From: Hymenobacter ginkgonis
Lineage (GTDB): Bacteria > Bacteroidota > Bacteroidia > Cytophagales > Hymenobacteraceae
Length of the DNA: 64,000 nt
NCBI RefSeq assembly: GCF_009755225.1
Contig: NZ_WQKZ01000004.1
Location: forward strand, 124,001-188,000
Direction: 5' to 3'
Shown here one piece after another: positions 25,242-33,657 of this stretch. The notes under the pieces were generated by a model. The model ran no database searches. It saw nothing but the letters and a program-made list of their open reading frames with translations, and was not told the origin of the DNA. Made by a program: the position numbers and the translations under genes. Positions within the stretch are counted from its first letter, which is position 1. Each line of letters opens with the position of its first letter.

Positions 25242-26048
25242 ATGACCATTCTCGATAAAATCATCGCCGAAAAGCGCCAGGAAGTAGCCCGTCGCGAGGC
25301 CGAAACGCCGGCTGCGGCGCTGCAAGCCCTACCCCCCTTCACGCGCCCGGTGCGCTCGGCGCGGGCGGCGCTCACGGCGGCGGGCTCCTCGGGCATTATT
25401 GCCGAGTTCAAGCGGCGCTCGCCGTCGAAAGGGGTTATTAATGGCACAGCGGAGGCGGGCGCTACCACGGCCGGCTACGTAGCGGCGGGCGCGGCGGTGC
25501 TGTCGGTGCTGACGGATGAGCCGTTTTTTGGCGGCACTCCCGCCGATCTGTGGGCGGCCCGGGCGGCTTGCCCAGCCACGCCCATCCTGCGCAAAGATTT
25601 TATTATCAGCGAGTACCAAATAACTGAGGCGCGGGCGCTGGGGGCTGATTTAATTTTGCTCATCGCCAGTTGCCTCACGCCGGCCGAAGTGCAGCAGTTC
25701 AGCCAGTTTGCCCACTCGCTGGGCCTCGAAGTGCTGCTGGAAGTGCACGATGAAGCCGAGCTACGCAGCCACCTCGCCGAAGCCGTTGATTTGGTGGGCG
25801 TGAACAACCGCAACCTTGCCACATTTGCCACCGATGTGGCCACGTCGGCGCGGCTGGCGGCGCTCATTCCTAGTCGCTTTGTGCGGGTGGCCGAGAGCGG
25901 CTTGCAGCACGCCAGCACTATTCTGGAGCTGCGCCAAGCAGGCTATCAAGGCTTTCTTATTGGCGAAACGTTCATGAAAACTGCCGACCCGGCGGCGGCG
26001 CTGGCAGGCTTGGTGGCTGAACTTACTACCCCCGTTTCGGCTTCTTAG
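25242..26048 (+). CDS. trpC: Indole-3-glycerol phosphate synthase
   Basis: 268 residues, TIM barrel. Conserved stretches are MTILDKIIAEKRQEVARRE, IIAEFKRRSPSKGVI (catalytic Lys), VLTDEPFFGG, ILRKDFIISEYQI, GVNNRNLATF and RVAESGLQ. It forms indole-3-glycerol phosphate from the CdRP intermediate. It is monofunctional here, since trpF follows as a separate gene 6 bases later. It carries an embedded CCTACCCC motif near 25328 giving ALPPFTRPV. Confidence 0.96.
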   Translation: MTILDKIIAEKRQEVARREAETPAAALQALPPFTRPVRSARAALTAAGSSGIIAEFKRRSPSKGVINGTAEAGATTAGYVAAGAAVLSVLTDEPFFGGTPADLWAARAACPATPILRKDFIISEYQITEARALGADLILLIASCLTPAEVQQFSQFAHSLGLEVLLEVHDEAELRSHLAEAVDLVGVNNRNLATFATDVATSARLAALIPSRFVRVAESGLQHASTILELRQAGYQGFLIGETFMKTADPAAALAGLVAELTTPVSAS

Positions 26049-26054
26049 GCACTT

Positions 26055-26690
26055 ATGCTAGTCAAAATCTGCGGTATGCGCGAGGCAGCCAATTTGTGGG
26101 CCGTGGCTGACTTGAACCCCGATTTTCTGGGGTTCATCTTCTACGAGAAGTCGGCTCGCTTTGTAGGCGACTCGCTGGACCCGGAATTGCTGCGCAGCCT
26201 GCCGCCAACCTTGCGCAAAGTGGGGGTTTTTGTGGACATGCCGCTACCCGAACTGCTCGCCACTACCACCCGCTACCTGCTCGACTACGTGCAGTTGCAC
26301 GGCCACGAGTCGCCGGCCTACTGCCGCGAAGCGCAGCACCACAACCTGCGCATTATCAAGGCTTTTTCGATAGATGAAGGCTTTGATTTCAGTACGCTGG
26401 CGGCGTATTCGTCGGTTTGTGACTTGTTTTTATTTGACACCAAAGGCGCGCATCCTGGCGGCAACGGCACGGCCTTCGATTGGCAGGTGCTAGCCAAATA
26501 CCACGGCCCTACCCCCTTCTTGCTGAGTGGCGGCCTGGGGCCCAACAATGCCAGCGAGTTGCTGCACTTTCACCACCCGCAGCTAGTGGGCTACGACTTC
26601 AACAGCCAACTTGAGTTGGCCCCTGGCCTCAAAGATGTGGCCGCCACCAAGAAGCTGCTGACCCGCCTGCAAGAGCAGTCGGCTACCTGA
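26055..26690 (+). CDS. trpF: Phosphoribosylanthranilate isomerase
   Basis: 211 residues, TIM barrel. [14 protein letters not shown] carries the catalytic Cys, [12 protein letters not shown] and [12 protein letters not shown] follow, [10 protein letters not shown] is typical, and the phosphate end motif [16 protein letters not shown] is present. It starts 6 bases after trpC, so the two are tightly coupled; trpB follows after 25 bases. Confidence 0.94.
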   Translation: MLVKICGMREAANLWAVADLNPDFLGFIFYEKSARFVGDSLDPELLRSLPPTLRKVGVFVDMPLPELLATTTRYLLDYVQLHGHESPAYCREAQHHNLRIIKAFSIDEGFDFSTLAAYSSVCDLFLFDTKGAHPGGNGTAFDWQVLAKYHGPTPFLLSGGLGPNNASELLHFHHPQLVGYDFNSQLELAPGLKDVAATKKLLTRLQEQSAT

Positions 26691-26715
26691 TATTTCACTG
26701 TTATTTTCTACGCTT

Positions 26716-27921
26716 ATGACGACTACTGCCCCCTCACCCTACCAAGTCGATGCGGCTGGCTATTACGGCCCGTTTGGCGGCGCGTATGTGCCCGAAATGC
26801 TTTATCCCAACGTGGAGGAGCTGCGCAATAACTACCTCAAAATTATTGAGGATGCTGAATTTCAACGTGAGTTTACCCAACTGCTAACCGACTACGTGGG
26901 GCGCCCTACCCCCCTATTTCTGGCGCAGCGGCTGTCGGCCGAAATCGGCACCACCATCTACCTCAAGCGCGAGGATTTGTGCCACACCGGCGCCCACAAA
27001 ATCAACAACACCATCGGCCAGATTCTGGTGGCACAGCGGTTGGGCAAGCGCCGCATTGTGGCCGAAACTGGGGCCGGCCAGCACGGCGTGGCCACGGCCA
27101 CGGTGTGCGCCCTCATGGGCCTAGAGTGCATTGTGTATATGGGCGAGGTTGACATTGAGCGCCAGCGCCCTAACGTGGACCGCATGCGCATGCTAGGAGC
27201 CAAAGTGGTGCCCGCCAAAAGCGGCAGCCGCACCCTGAAAGACGCTACCAACGAGGCCATGCGCCACTGGATTTCAAACCCCACCGATACGCACTACATC
27301 ATTGGCTCGGTGGTGGGCCCGCACCCCTACCCCGACATGGTAGCCCGGTTTCAGTCGGTGATTTCGGCCGAGATTATTCGCCAGTTGCTGCACCAAACTG
27401 GCCGCGCTACCCCCGATTTCCTATTGGCCTGCGTGGGCGGCGGCTCCAACGCGGCGGGCGCGTTTTACCACTATTTAGATGAGCCAAGCGTGCGCCTGGT
27501 GGCCGCTGAGGCCGCCGGCCAGGGCATCGATACTGGCCACTCGGCCGCTACTACGGCGCTGGGCAAGCCGGGCATTTTGCACGGGGCCAGCACTATTCTG
27601 ATGCAAACGGCCGATGGCCAGGTAACGGAGCCTTATTCTATTTCGGCGGGGCTCGACTACCCCGGCATTGGGCCGCAGCACGCGCAGCTGTTTGCCACTG
27701 GGCGCGCTGATTTTATGTCGATTACGGATAAGCAGGCGCTGGATGCGGCTTTCCAGCTGAGCCGCTTAGAAGGCATTATTCCGGCCCTCGAAACGGCCCA
27801 CGCGCTGGCCTGCCTACCCCTCATCGGGGCCAAGAAGGACGACGTGGTGGTGGTATGCCTCTCGGGCCGCGGCGATAAGGATTTGGCCACTTATACCAAG
27901 CATTTAGAAGAATACGCTTAA
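26716..27921 (+). CDS. trpB: Tryptophan synthase beta chain
   Basis: 401 residues, PLP enzyme that joins indole and serine. [17 protein letters not shown], the PLP lysine in [35 protein letters not shown], the phosphate loop [10 protein letters not shown], and [14 protein letters not shown] are all present. The length matches TrpB1. It forms the alpha2beta2 complex with trpA, which follows after palindrome copy 6. Confidence 0.97.
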   Translation: MTTTAPSPYQVDAAGYYGPFGGAYVPEMLYPNVEELRNNYLKIIEDAEFQREFTQLLTDYVGRPTPLFLAQRLSAEIGTTIYLKREDLCHTGAHKINNTIGQILVAQRLGKRRIVAETGAGQHGVATATVCALMGLECIVYMGEVDIERQRPNVDRMRMLGAKVVPAKSGSRTLKDATNEAMRHWISNPTDTHYIIGSVVGPHPYPDMVARFQSVISAEIIRQLLHQTGRATPDFLLACVGGGSNAAGAFYHYLDEPSVRLVAAEAAGQGIDTGHSAATTALGKPGILHGASTILMQTADGQVTEPYSISAGLDYPGIGPQHAQLFATGRADFMSITDKQALDAAFQLSRLEGIIPALETAHALACLPLIGAKKDDVVVVCLSGRGDKDLATYTKHLEEYA

Positions 27922-27929
27922 CCTACGCC

Positions 27930-28024
27930 TGTCATGCTCAGCTAGCGTTCGCTTGCCGAAGCATCGCTATTGCTGCCCCTAAGCCGTTCAACGGTGCAGT
28001 AGAGATGCTTCGGCATGACGGACG
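27930..28024. repeat. Interspersed palindrome, copy 6, between trpB and trpA
   Basis: The left arm GTCATGCTCAGC plus CTTGCCGAAGCATCGCTATT is longer than the right arm (AGAGATGCTTCGGCATGAC), which lacks the middle CTCAGC part, as if the copy had lost an internal segment. It ends about 17 bases before the trpA start. Confidence 0.8.
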
Positions 28025-28040
28025 GTTTTCACCTTGCCTT

Positions 28041-28826
28041 ATGAACCGCCTCACCCAACTATTTCAACGCAAAACTGCGGACGTGCTCAACGTCTATTTC
28101 ACGGCTGGCTTTCCGCAGCTTCACGACACAGTACCCGTCCTGCAAGCCTTGCAAGACGCTGGCGCCGACCTTGTCGAAATCGGGATGCCGTATTCCGACC
28201 CCGTGGCCGATGGCGAGACCATTCAGCGCAGCAACCAGCAGGCGCTGGACAATGGCATGACAGTAGCTACGCTGTTCGAGCAGCTGCACGATATTCGCCA
28301 GCAAGGCATTACAGTACCCATCCTGCTTATGGGCTACCTCAACCCAGTGGTGCAGTTTGGCATTGAGCGCTTCTGCCAGCAGTGCCAGGCGGTGGGCGTC
28401 GATGGCTTGATTTTGCCCGACTTGCCACTCGAAGTGTATGAGCGCGAGTACCGACCGCTGTTTGCGCAGTATGGCCTGCAAGTGGTATTCTTGGTGACGC
28501 CCCAGACCAGCCCCGCCCGCGTGCGCCAACTCGATGCGCTAGCCGATGGCTTCATCTACCTCGTGGCCGCTGCCGGCACCACCGGCGCCCAAACCGACAT
28601 GAACGCCGATGTGGACGCCTACCTCCGCCGTACCCAGGCATTAGGTTTGCGCAACCCTACCCTGGTAGGATTTGGCATCAGCGACGCGGCCAGCTTTGCA
28701 GCGGCTAGCCGCCACACCACCGGCGCCATTATCGGCAGCGCGTTTATTCGCTTGTTGCAGCAAGCGCCGGCTGATGGGCGGACGGCTGCCATTCAGGAAT
28801 TTGTGCGCGGGGTGCGGCCGCACTAG
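28041..28826 (+). CDS. trpA: Tryptophan synthase alpha chain
   Basis: 261 residues, TIM barrel cleaving indole-3-glycerol phosphate to indole. The start is ATG 28041 (MNRLTQLFQRKTADVLN). VYFTAGFPQL, the catalytic Glu in LVEIGMPYSDPVADGETIQR, the catalytic Asp in DGLILPDLPLEVYE, and VAAAGTTGAQTDMN are visible, together with the phosphate loop VGFGISDAASF. Last gene of the trp operon. Confidence 0.96.
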   Translation: MNRLTQLFQRKTADVLNVYFTAGFPQLHDTVPVLQALQDAGADLVEIGMPYSDPVADGETIQRSNQQALDNGMTVATLFEQLHDIRQQGITVPILLMGYLNPVVQFGIERFCQQCQAVGVDGLILPDLPLEVYEREYRPLFAQYGLQVVFLVTPQTSPARVRQLDALADGFIYLVAAAGTTGAQTDMNADVDAYLRRTQALGLRNPTLVGFGISDAASFAAASRHTTGAIIGSAFIRLLQQAPADGRTAAIQEFVRGVRPH

Positions 28827-28893
28827 TGCCGGGTTGCGGGCTGCGTTAGTGCGATTTAATGCCCTAATACCCCGACCAATGTCGATAATTTAC

Positions 28894-28969
28894 TTAGACT
28901 TTTTCTAAATAAATTTTGACCACACCCCTCGGCGGCTGTTTCTTTGTGACTTCTTTAGATTCCGTCTAA
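28894..28969. promoter_or_regulatory. Two TTAGA-N5-TCTAA dyads flanking a promoter (candidate iron boxes)
   Basis: The same dyad occurs twice: TTAGACTTTTTCTAA (28894-28908) and TTAGATTCCGTCTAA (28955-28969). Between them lies a promoter with TTTG (28915-28918), 20 bases, then TTTCTTTG (28939-28946), close to the Bacteroidota consensus. One site lies upstream of -33 and the other near the start of transcription, an arrangement expected for repression of the receptor gene that starts at 28981. Fur or a DtxR-family protein is the likely ligand, by context. Confidence 0.65.
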
Positions 28970-28980
28970 TTAAAGTTTCA

Positions 28981-31440
28981 ATGAATAACCATCGTTACCT
29001 GCTCTTGCCGCTAGTGGTTTGTGCGGTTTCTGCTACGGCTCAGGCTCAAAGCACCGGCACCATCAGCGGCCGCGTCACCAATAGCAATGGCGGGGCCGTG
29101 GAGGCCGTGAGCGTCGGCGTAGAAGGACAAGCCAAAGGTGACATCACCGACGAGCAGGGCCGGTTTCGGATTCGGCAGTTGGCCCCGGGGCAGTACACGC
29201 TAGTAGTATCGGCGGTGGGCTTAAAAACCGAGCAGCAGACCGTGACAGTAGTAAGCGGCCAAACCGCTGCCATCAACTTTACGCTGGCCGAGAGCGCCGC
29301 CGAACTGAAGGAAGTGGTGGTGAGCGGCGCCCGCACCAACAAATTTAACCGCCGCACCAGCGTGGATGTGAGCAAAATGCCCCTCCAAAACCTCGAAAAT
29401 CCGCAGGTGTACGCCACCATCGGCAAGGAGCTGCTGACCGAGCAGCTGGTGTTTTCGGTAGACGATGCAACGCGCAACGCGCCGGGCCTGCAAAAAATGT
29501 GGGAGCCCACTGGCCGCGGCGGCGACGGTGGCTCTTTCTACGCCTCGCGGGGTTTCGTGGTGTCGAGCCAGCTGCGCAACGGCGTGGCCGGCAGCGTGAC
29601 TAGCACCATTGACGCCGCAAACCTGGAAAAGCTCGAAGTCATTAAGGGGCCGTCGGCCACGCTATACGGCAGCGCCCTGACCTCGTATGGCGGCCTGCTT
29701 AACCGCGTGACCAAGAAGCCCTACGAGACGTTTGGGGGCGAAGTAGCCGTGTCGGGCGGCAGCTACGCTTTCCACCGAGTAAGCGCCGATGTCAATACGC
29801 CCCTCAATAAAGCTAAAACGCTGGCTTTTCGCCTCAACACGGCCTACCAGTACGAAGACAGCTGGCAGAACGTGGGCTACGCGGGCTTTGTAAAAAACCT
29901 GGCCATCGCGCCGAGTTTGCAGTTCCGTCCCACCGACCGCCTGACCATTAACCTGGACGCTGAGGTGTACCGCGGTACCAACGTGGGCAAGCAGCTTATT
30001 TACTTCTCCTACGGCGACCCCATTAAAAACCTGGGCTTTTCGCGGGCCGACCAAGCTCCGCTCGACTACCGCCAGTCGTACCAGGGGCCGGGCCTGACGC
30101 AGGATTCGCGCAGCACCAACCTGTTTGGGCAAGTGCGCTACCGCCTCTCGCCGAGCTTTACCTCGACCACCTACCTCACCAGCAGCCGCAGCTACTCGCA
30201 GGGCTACGGACCGTATTTCTACTTGGTGTCGAACACGGCGGCTACCGTTGGCACCGCCAACCCCATTACTACGCCCGGCCTCAACTCGCTGTCGCGCAAT
30301 GACCAATCGACGCAGGACAGCCACAGCCAGACGTTTGAAGTGCAGCAGCTCTTCAACGGCGACTTTCAGCTCGGCAGCCTGCGCAACCGCGTGGTGCTGG
30401 GTCTGGACTTCCTGCGCATCGACTCCAACCTCGACTACTTCGGCGGCTTTATCGACGCTGTAAAGTTGGGTGGGCCGGCCGACTCCTACCGCACCTTCAA
30501 TGCCAATGCCGTGAACGCGGCTTATGCGGCCAACTCGCCCTCGCACTACCTCGTGACGACCAAGGTGAATACCTACAGCGCTTTCGCCTCGGATGTACTG
30601 AACCTCACCGACCAACTGAGCGTGCTGGCTGCCGTGCGCGTCGACCGCTATGACAATAAAGGCGGGCTGTTCTACTCTCCCGTCAATGCCTACGCTCAAA
30701 CGGCTATTTCGCCCAAGTTTGGCCTGGTTTACCAGCCCGTAAAAGACCGGGTAGCGCTGTTTGCGAACTACCAAAACAGCTTCACCAACCAGAACAGCGT
30801 TTTCCTCGATGCCCAAGGCGGTTCGAACGTGACTAAGCCCGAGCGCGCCAACCAGGTTGAGGGTGGTGTGAAACTCGATGCCGCCGGCGGCCGCGTGAGC
30901 GCCACGGTAAGCTACTATGATATTCGGGTGCAAAACATCCTGCGGACTACGGGCTACAACGCCGCGGGCGTGGCGCTCGGCGTGCAGGATGGTACGCAGT
31001 GGAGCCGCGGGGCCGAACTAAACCTGACCGCCAACCCGCTGCCAGGTCTCAACATCGTGGGCGGCTTTGCCTACAACTATTCCATCTACGTGAACACCAA
31101 CGACGATGTGAACGGCTACCGGCCCGCCACGGCCTCGTCGCCCTACCTGGCCAATGCCTGGGTAAGCTACCGCCAGCCCGAAGGCCCGCTCAAAGGCTTG
31201 GGCCTGGGCTTCGGCGGCAACTACGCCAGCGACAACAAGGTGGTCAACAGCAAGTCGCTGGGTTCCTTCACCCTACCCGAATATACGGTGCTCAATGCCA
31301 GCGTGTTCTACGACCTGCAACATTACCGCTTCTCGGCCAAAGTGGACAACCTCACCGACAAGCACTACTGGATAGGCTACACCACCATGAACGCGCAGAA
31401 GCTGCGCAGCATCGTCGGGCAGGTAGCGTATAAATTCTAG
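28981..31440 (+). CDS. TonB-dependent siderophore receptor
   Basis: 819 residues. After a signal peptide (cleavage near AQAQ) comes a carboxypeptidase-D regulatory-like domain (about 27-105: GTISGRVTNSNGGAVEAVSV, GQYTLVVSAVGLKTEQQTV), then a plug domain (DDATRNAPGLQKMWEPTGRG, LEKLEVIKGPSATLYG) and a 22-strand barrel ending in the canonical aromatic residue (GQVAYKF). The plug wording, with SATLYGS and GGLLNRVTKKP, matches siderophore receptors such as FhuE or FpvA rather than SusC proteins. The two dyads upstream and the PepSY gene downstream support ferric-siderophore uptake. The ligand is unknown. Confidence 0.92.
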   Translation: MNNHRYLLLPLVVCAVSATAQAQSTGTISGRVTNSNGGAVEAVSVGVEGQAKGDITDEQGRFRIRQLAPGQYTLVVSAVGLKTEQQTVTVVSGQTAAINFTLAESAAELKEVVVSGARTNKFNRRTSVDVSKMPLQNLENPQVYATIGKELLTEQLVFSVDDATRNAPGLQKMWEPTGRGGDGGSFYASRGFVVSSQLRNGVAGSVTSTIDAANLEKLEVIKGPSATLYGSALTSYGGLLNRVTKKPYETFGGEVAVSGGSYAFHRVSADVNTPLNKAKTLAFRLNTAYQYEDSWQNVGYAGFVKNLAIAPSLQFRPTDRLTINLDAEVYRGTNVGKQLIYFSYGDPIKNLGFSRADQAPLDYRQSYQGPGLTQDSRSTNLFGQVRYRLSPSFTSTTYLTSSRSYSQGYGPYFYLVSNTAATVGTANPITTPGLNSLSRNDQSTQDSHSQTFEVQQLFNGDFQLGSLRNRVVLGLDFLRIDSNLDYFGGFIDAVKLGGPADSYRTFNANAVNAAYAANSPSHYLVTTKVNTYSAFASDVLNLTDQLSVLAAVRVDRYDNKGGLFYSPVNAYAQTAISPKFGLVYQPVKDRVALFANYQNSFTNQNSVFLDAQGGSNVTKPERANQVEGGVKLDAAGGRVSATVSYYDIRVQNILRTTGYNAAGVALGVQDGTQWSRGAELNLTANPLPGLNIVGGFAYNYSIYVNTNDDVNGYRPATASSPYLANAWVSYRQPEGPLKGLGLGFGGNYASDNKVVNSKSLGSFTLPEYTVLNASVFYDLQHYRFSAKVDNLTDKHYWIGYTTMNAQKLRSIVGQVAYKF

Positions 31441-31455
31441 AAAACCAGCCTACTG

Positions 31456-31554
31456 AAACTGTCATGCTGCCCAACGGGAAGCATCTTGGCCGGACCGTTG
31501 CGCGGTGCGAAAAAACCAGCCAAGATGCTCCTCGCTGGTTGGCATGACAGTTTT
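31456..31554. repeat. Interspersed palindrome, copy 7
   Basis: The left arm has AACTGTCATGCTGCCCAACG then GGAAGCATCTTGGC; the right arm has GCCAAGATGCTCCTCGCTGG then TTGGCATGACAGTT. The ends match exactly and the centre is imperfect. It separates the receptor and the PepSY gene. Confidence 0.9.
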
Positions 31555-31593
31555 CTGTTTGTAAGAAGTATCTTTTCCTTAGACTCTCCGCGC

Positions 31594-32721
31594 ATGACTT
31601 TCAAAAAAGCTATCGGCAAACTGCACCTGTGGCTCGGCCTCGGCTCGGGGCTGGTAGTATTCATTGTGAGCCTGACGGGAGCCATTTTCACGTTTCAGGA
31701 TGAAATTCGGGACGCTGCTCAGCCTTGGCGGCTGGTAGCCGCACCTGCCGCCGCGGTGCCCCTACCCCCCTCGCGCCTGCAAGCGGCGGTGGTAGCTAGC
31801 CACGCGGGTGCTACCCCCTCCTGGACGACCTACTACGCGCCCGACCGCTCGGCCACCGTGTACTTCTCGGATAAAGCCGGCGGCAGCTACCTGGCCTCGC
31901 TGAACCCGTATACAGGCCAGGTGCTGCACGAGCAGGATATGCGCACCGATTTTTTCACCATCGTGCAGGCTCTTCATATGTACCTGCTCATCCCTAACCC
32001 GTGGGGCGAGTGGGTGGTAGGCATTGCCGTGGCTATTTTCCTGGTAATGCTCGTGACGGGCCTCGTGCTGTGGTGGCCCAAGCGCAAGCAGGAGCGTAAG
32101 CAGCGCCTCACCATAAAATGGGGTGCCAAATGGCGCCGCCTCAACTACGACTTGCACCAGGTTTTGGGCTTCTATATTGCGGCGGGGGCGTTTATCATTG
32201 CCCTCACGGGCTTGTTCATGAGCTTCGGCTCGTGGATGCAAGCCGCCAGCCTGGTGGCCAATGCTGGCCACCACTACCCCCTCGAAGAAGCCCCACCCAA
32301 AGTGGATACCCTAGCGGCCGCAGTGGCCCCGGCTCAGCCGCTCATTGACGTGGCCTACCAACAGGTGCGCCGGCAATCGCCTACCGCCGCCATGGTGCTT
32401 GTGGGCCCGGCTACCGACCGCAAGCAGCCGCTCTACTGCCTCACTTACCAAAAGGCGTTGCACTACTACCACCGCGACGAGTATTATTTCCACCCCGTAT
32501 CGGGCCAGTTACTGCGGGCCCTACCCCACGCCACTAAGAGCAACGGCAAGAAGCTCGGCGACCTTAACTACGACCTGCACACCGGCCAGATTTTGGGGCT
32601 GGGCGGCAAAATCATAGCTTTTCTGGTAAGTCTGTTGTCGGCTAGCCTGCCTGTTACGGGCACCTTGCTGTGGTGGGGCCGCCGCCACAAGCAGCCCAAA
32701 CGCCAGTTGGTAACGAGCTAG
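31594..32721 (+). CDS. PepSY-associated transmembrane protein (probable siderophore reductase)
   Basis: 375 residues from ATG 31594 (MTFKKAIGKLHLWLGLGSGL). Four membrane helices are visible: one at the N-terminus, two around WVVGIAVAIFLVMLVTGLVL and GFYIAAGAFIIALTGLFMSF, and one at the C-terminus (IIAFLVSLLSASLPVTGTLL). A PepSY domain lies between them, and membrane-facing histidines (KLHLW, DLHQV, DLHTGQ) could bind haem. This family is found next to siderophore receptors and is thought to reduce or release iron in the periplasm. It lies about 150 bases after the receptor, with palindrome copy 7 between, so it may be cotranscribed. Confidence 0.85.
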   Translation: MTFKKAIGKLHLWLGLGSGLVVFIVSLTGAIFTFQDEIRDAAQPWRLVAAPAAAVPLPPSRLQAAVVASHAGATPSWTTYYAPDRSATVYFSDKAGGSYLASLNPYTGQVLHEQDMRTDFFTIVQALHMYLLIPNPWGEWVVGIAVAIFLVMLVTGLVLWWPKRKQERKQRLTIKWGAKWRRLNYDLHQVLGFYIAAGAFIIALTGLFMSFGSWMQAASLVANAGHHYPLEEAPPKVDTLAAAVAPAQPLIDVAYQQVRRQSPTAAMVLVGPATDRKQPLYCLTYQKALHYYHRDEYYFHPVSGQLLRALPHATKSNGKKLGDLNYDLHTGQILGLGGKIIAFLVSLLSASLPVTGTLLWWGRRHKQPKRQLVTS

Positions 32722-32765
32722 CTCCTACCCCCTCGCGCCGACGCAAGCAGCTAACCATAAGCACG

Positions 32766-33161
32766 CTAGCGCAACGGGTACTGCTTGAACGAAACGTTGC
32801 CCATCACTTCCTTCTCGTATTTGGCCAGGCAGTTGGCGTTGAACTCAGGGCTGAAATTCTGCTCGCCCGGCTGTACCTGCGTGGGCACCGGCTGGCCCTG
32901 GCGGAAGAAGTATACCTTGGTATTGCCATACTTGGTGTAGGGCATAAAATCGCCGTACTGCCGCATAGCGCGCCACAGGGTATCGGCCACTGTCACGGCG
33001 TACACGCGCACGATGGGACCAGTATTGTTTTCGTTGCGGTAGGTGGCTACCTCCTGGAAGTTACCCGGCAAATCCCCTACCCCCGGCTGGCTCAGCGAGT
33101 CGAATACGAACCAGCCCAACAGCAGCACAATAGCACCAACCACATAGTATTTTCCCTTCAT
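32766..33161 (-). CDS. Hypothetical membrane-anchored protein
   Basis: 131 residues from ATG 33161: one N-terminal membrane helix (YYVVGAIVLLLGWFVFD), then a soluble periplasmic part (GPIVRVYAVTVADTLWRAMR, YGDFMPYTKYGNTKVYFFRQ). An in-frame ATG at 33227 would add 22 residues. No family recognised. It is convergent with the PepSY gene. Confidence 0.7.
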   Translation of the reverse strand: MKGKYYVVGAIVLLLGWFVFDSLSQPGVGDLPGNFQEVATYRNENNTGPIVRVYAVTVADTLWRAMRQYGDFMPYTKYGNTKVYFFRQGQPVPTQVQPGEQNFSPEFNANCLAKYEKEVMGNVSFKQYPLR

Positions 33162-33315
33162 TGCACGCAGTATTTGCAGAATAACCTGCCCAGTAACAGG
33201 TTGTTCTGGAAGTCTCGGCTTAGTCATTGGTTAGGCCAGGCACTTACATTGCCAGGGTAGAACAAGTTGCTCTTGCACGGCCCAGCATGCAAGCAGTTGA
33301 CCGTAAGGCCGAATG

Positions 33316-33588
33316 CTAGCTAGCCGTAGTCGGGTAAGGTGGCGCAGCTGGCGGGGGCAGGTTCAACTTCCGCACCGTCAGCTCATCTACTTCCAGCGTG
33401 CGAATGCGCACCTTGGCTACCGCCAGCTTGCCAATTGCTAAGCTGCCGATAGCCAAGGCACCAATCGCAACGGCCCCAACGGCCAGCGCGCCTACGGCAA
33501 GTGCTCCCAGGGCCAAAGCGCCTTTAGCATTGGGCAAGGCCGCTGGCGCAGCTAGCAGCCTTGCTTTCTTACGTTCTCTAGTTTCCAT
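33316..33588 (-). CDS. Repetitive LAxG-type protein
   Basis: 90 residues. A basic N-terminus (METRERKKARLLAAP) is followed by a five-residue repeat (A-L/V-A-x-G) running through ALAVGALAVGAVAIGALAIG into SLAIGKLAVAKVRIRTLEVD, then a Pro-rich end. The period of five with small and aliphatic residues resembles pentapeptide-like beta-solenoids rather than a membrane helix, since Gly recurs at a fixed position. No function known. The stop is near the uvrA stop region, but it is a separate gene. Confidence 0.6.
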   Translation of the reverse strand: METRERKKARLLAAPAALPNAKGALALGALAVGALAVGAVAIGALAIGSLAIGKLAVAKVRIRTLEVDELTVRKLNLPPPAAPPYPTTAS

Positions 33589-33657
33589 AACTGTGGCAGA
33601 GCAAGAAGAATACTACCAGAGCATACGTTGCACACACACAGCAGGTTGGGTGGGTGC

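Noticed and set aside
29662-30933. Open frame of about 423 codons antisense to the TonB-dependent receptor
   Set aside because: The sense strand has a complete receptor with signal, plug and barrel; the antisense frame has no recognisable domain.
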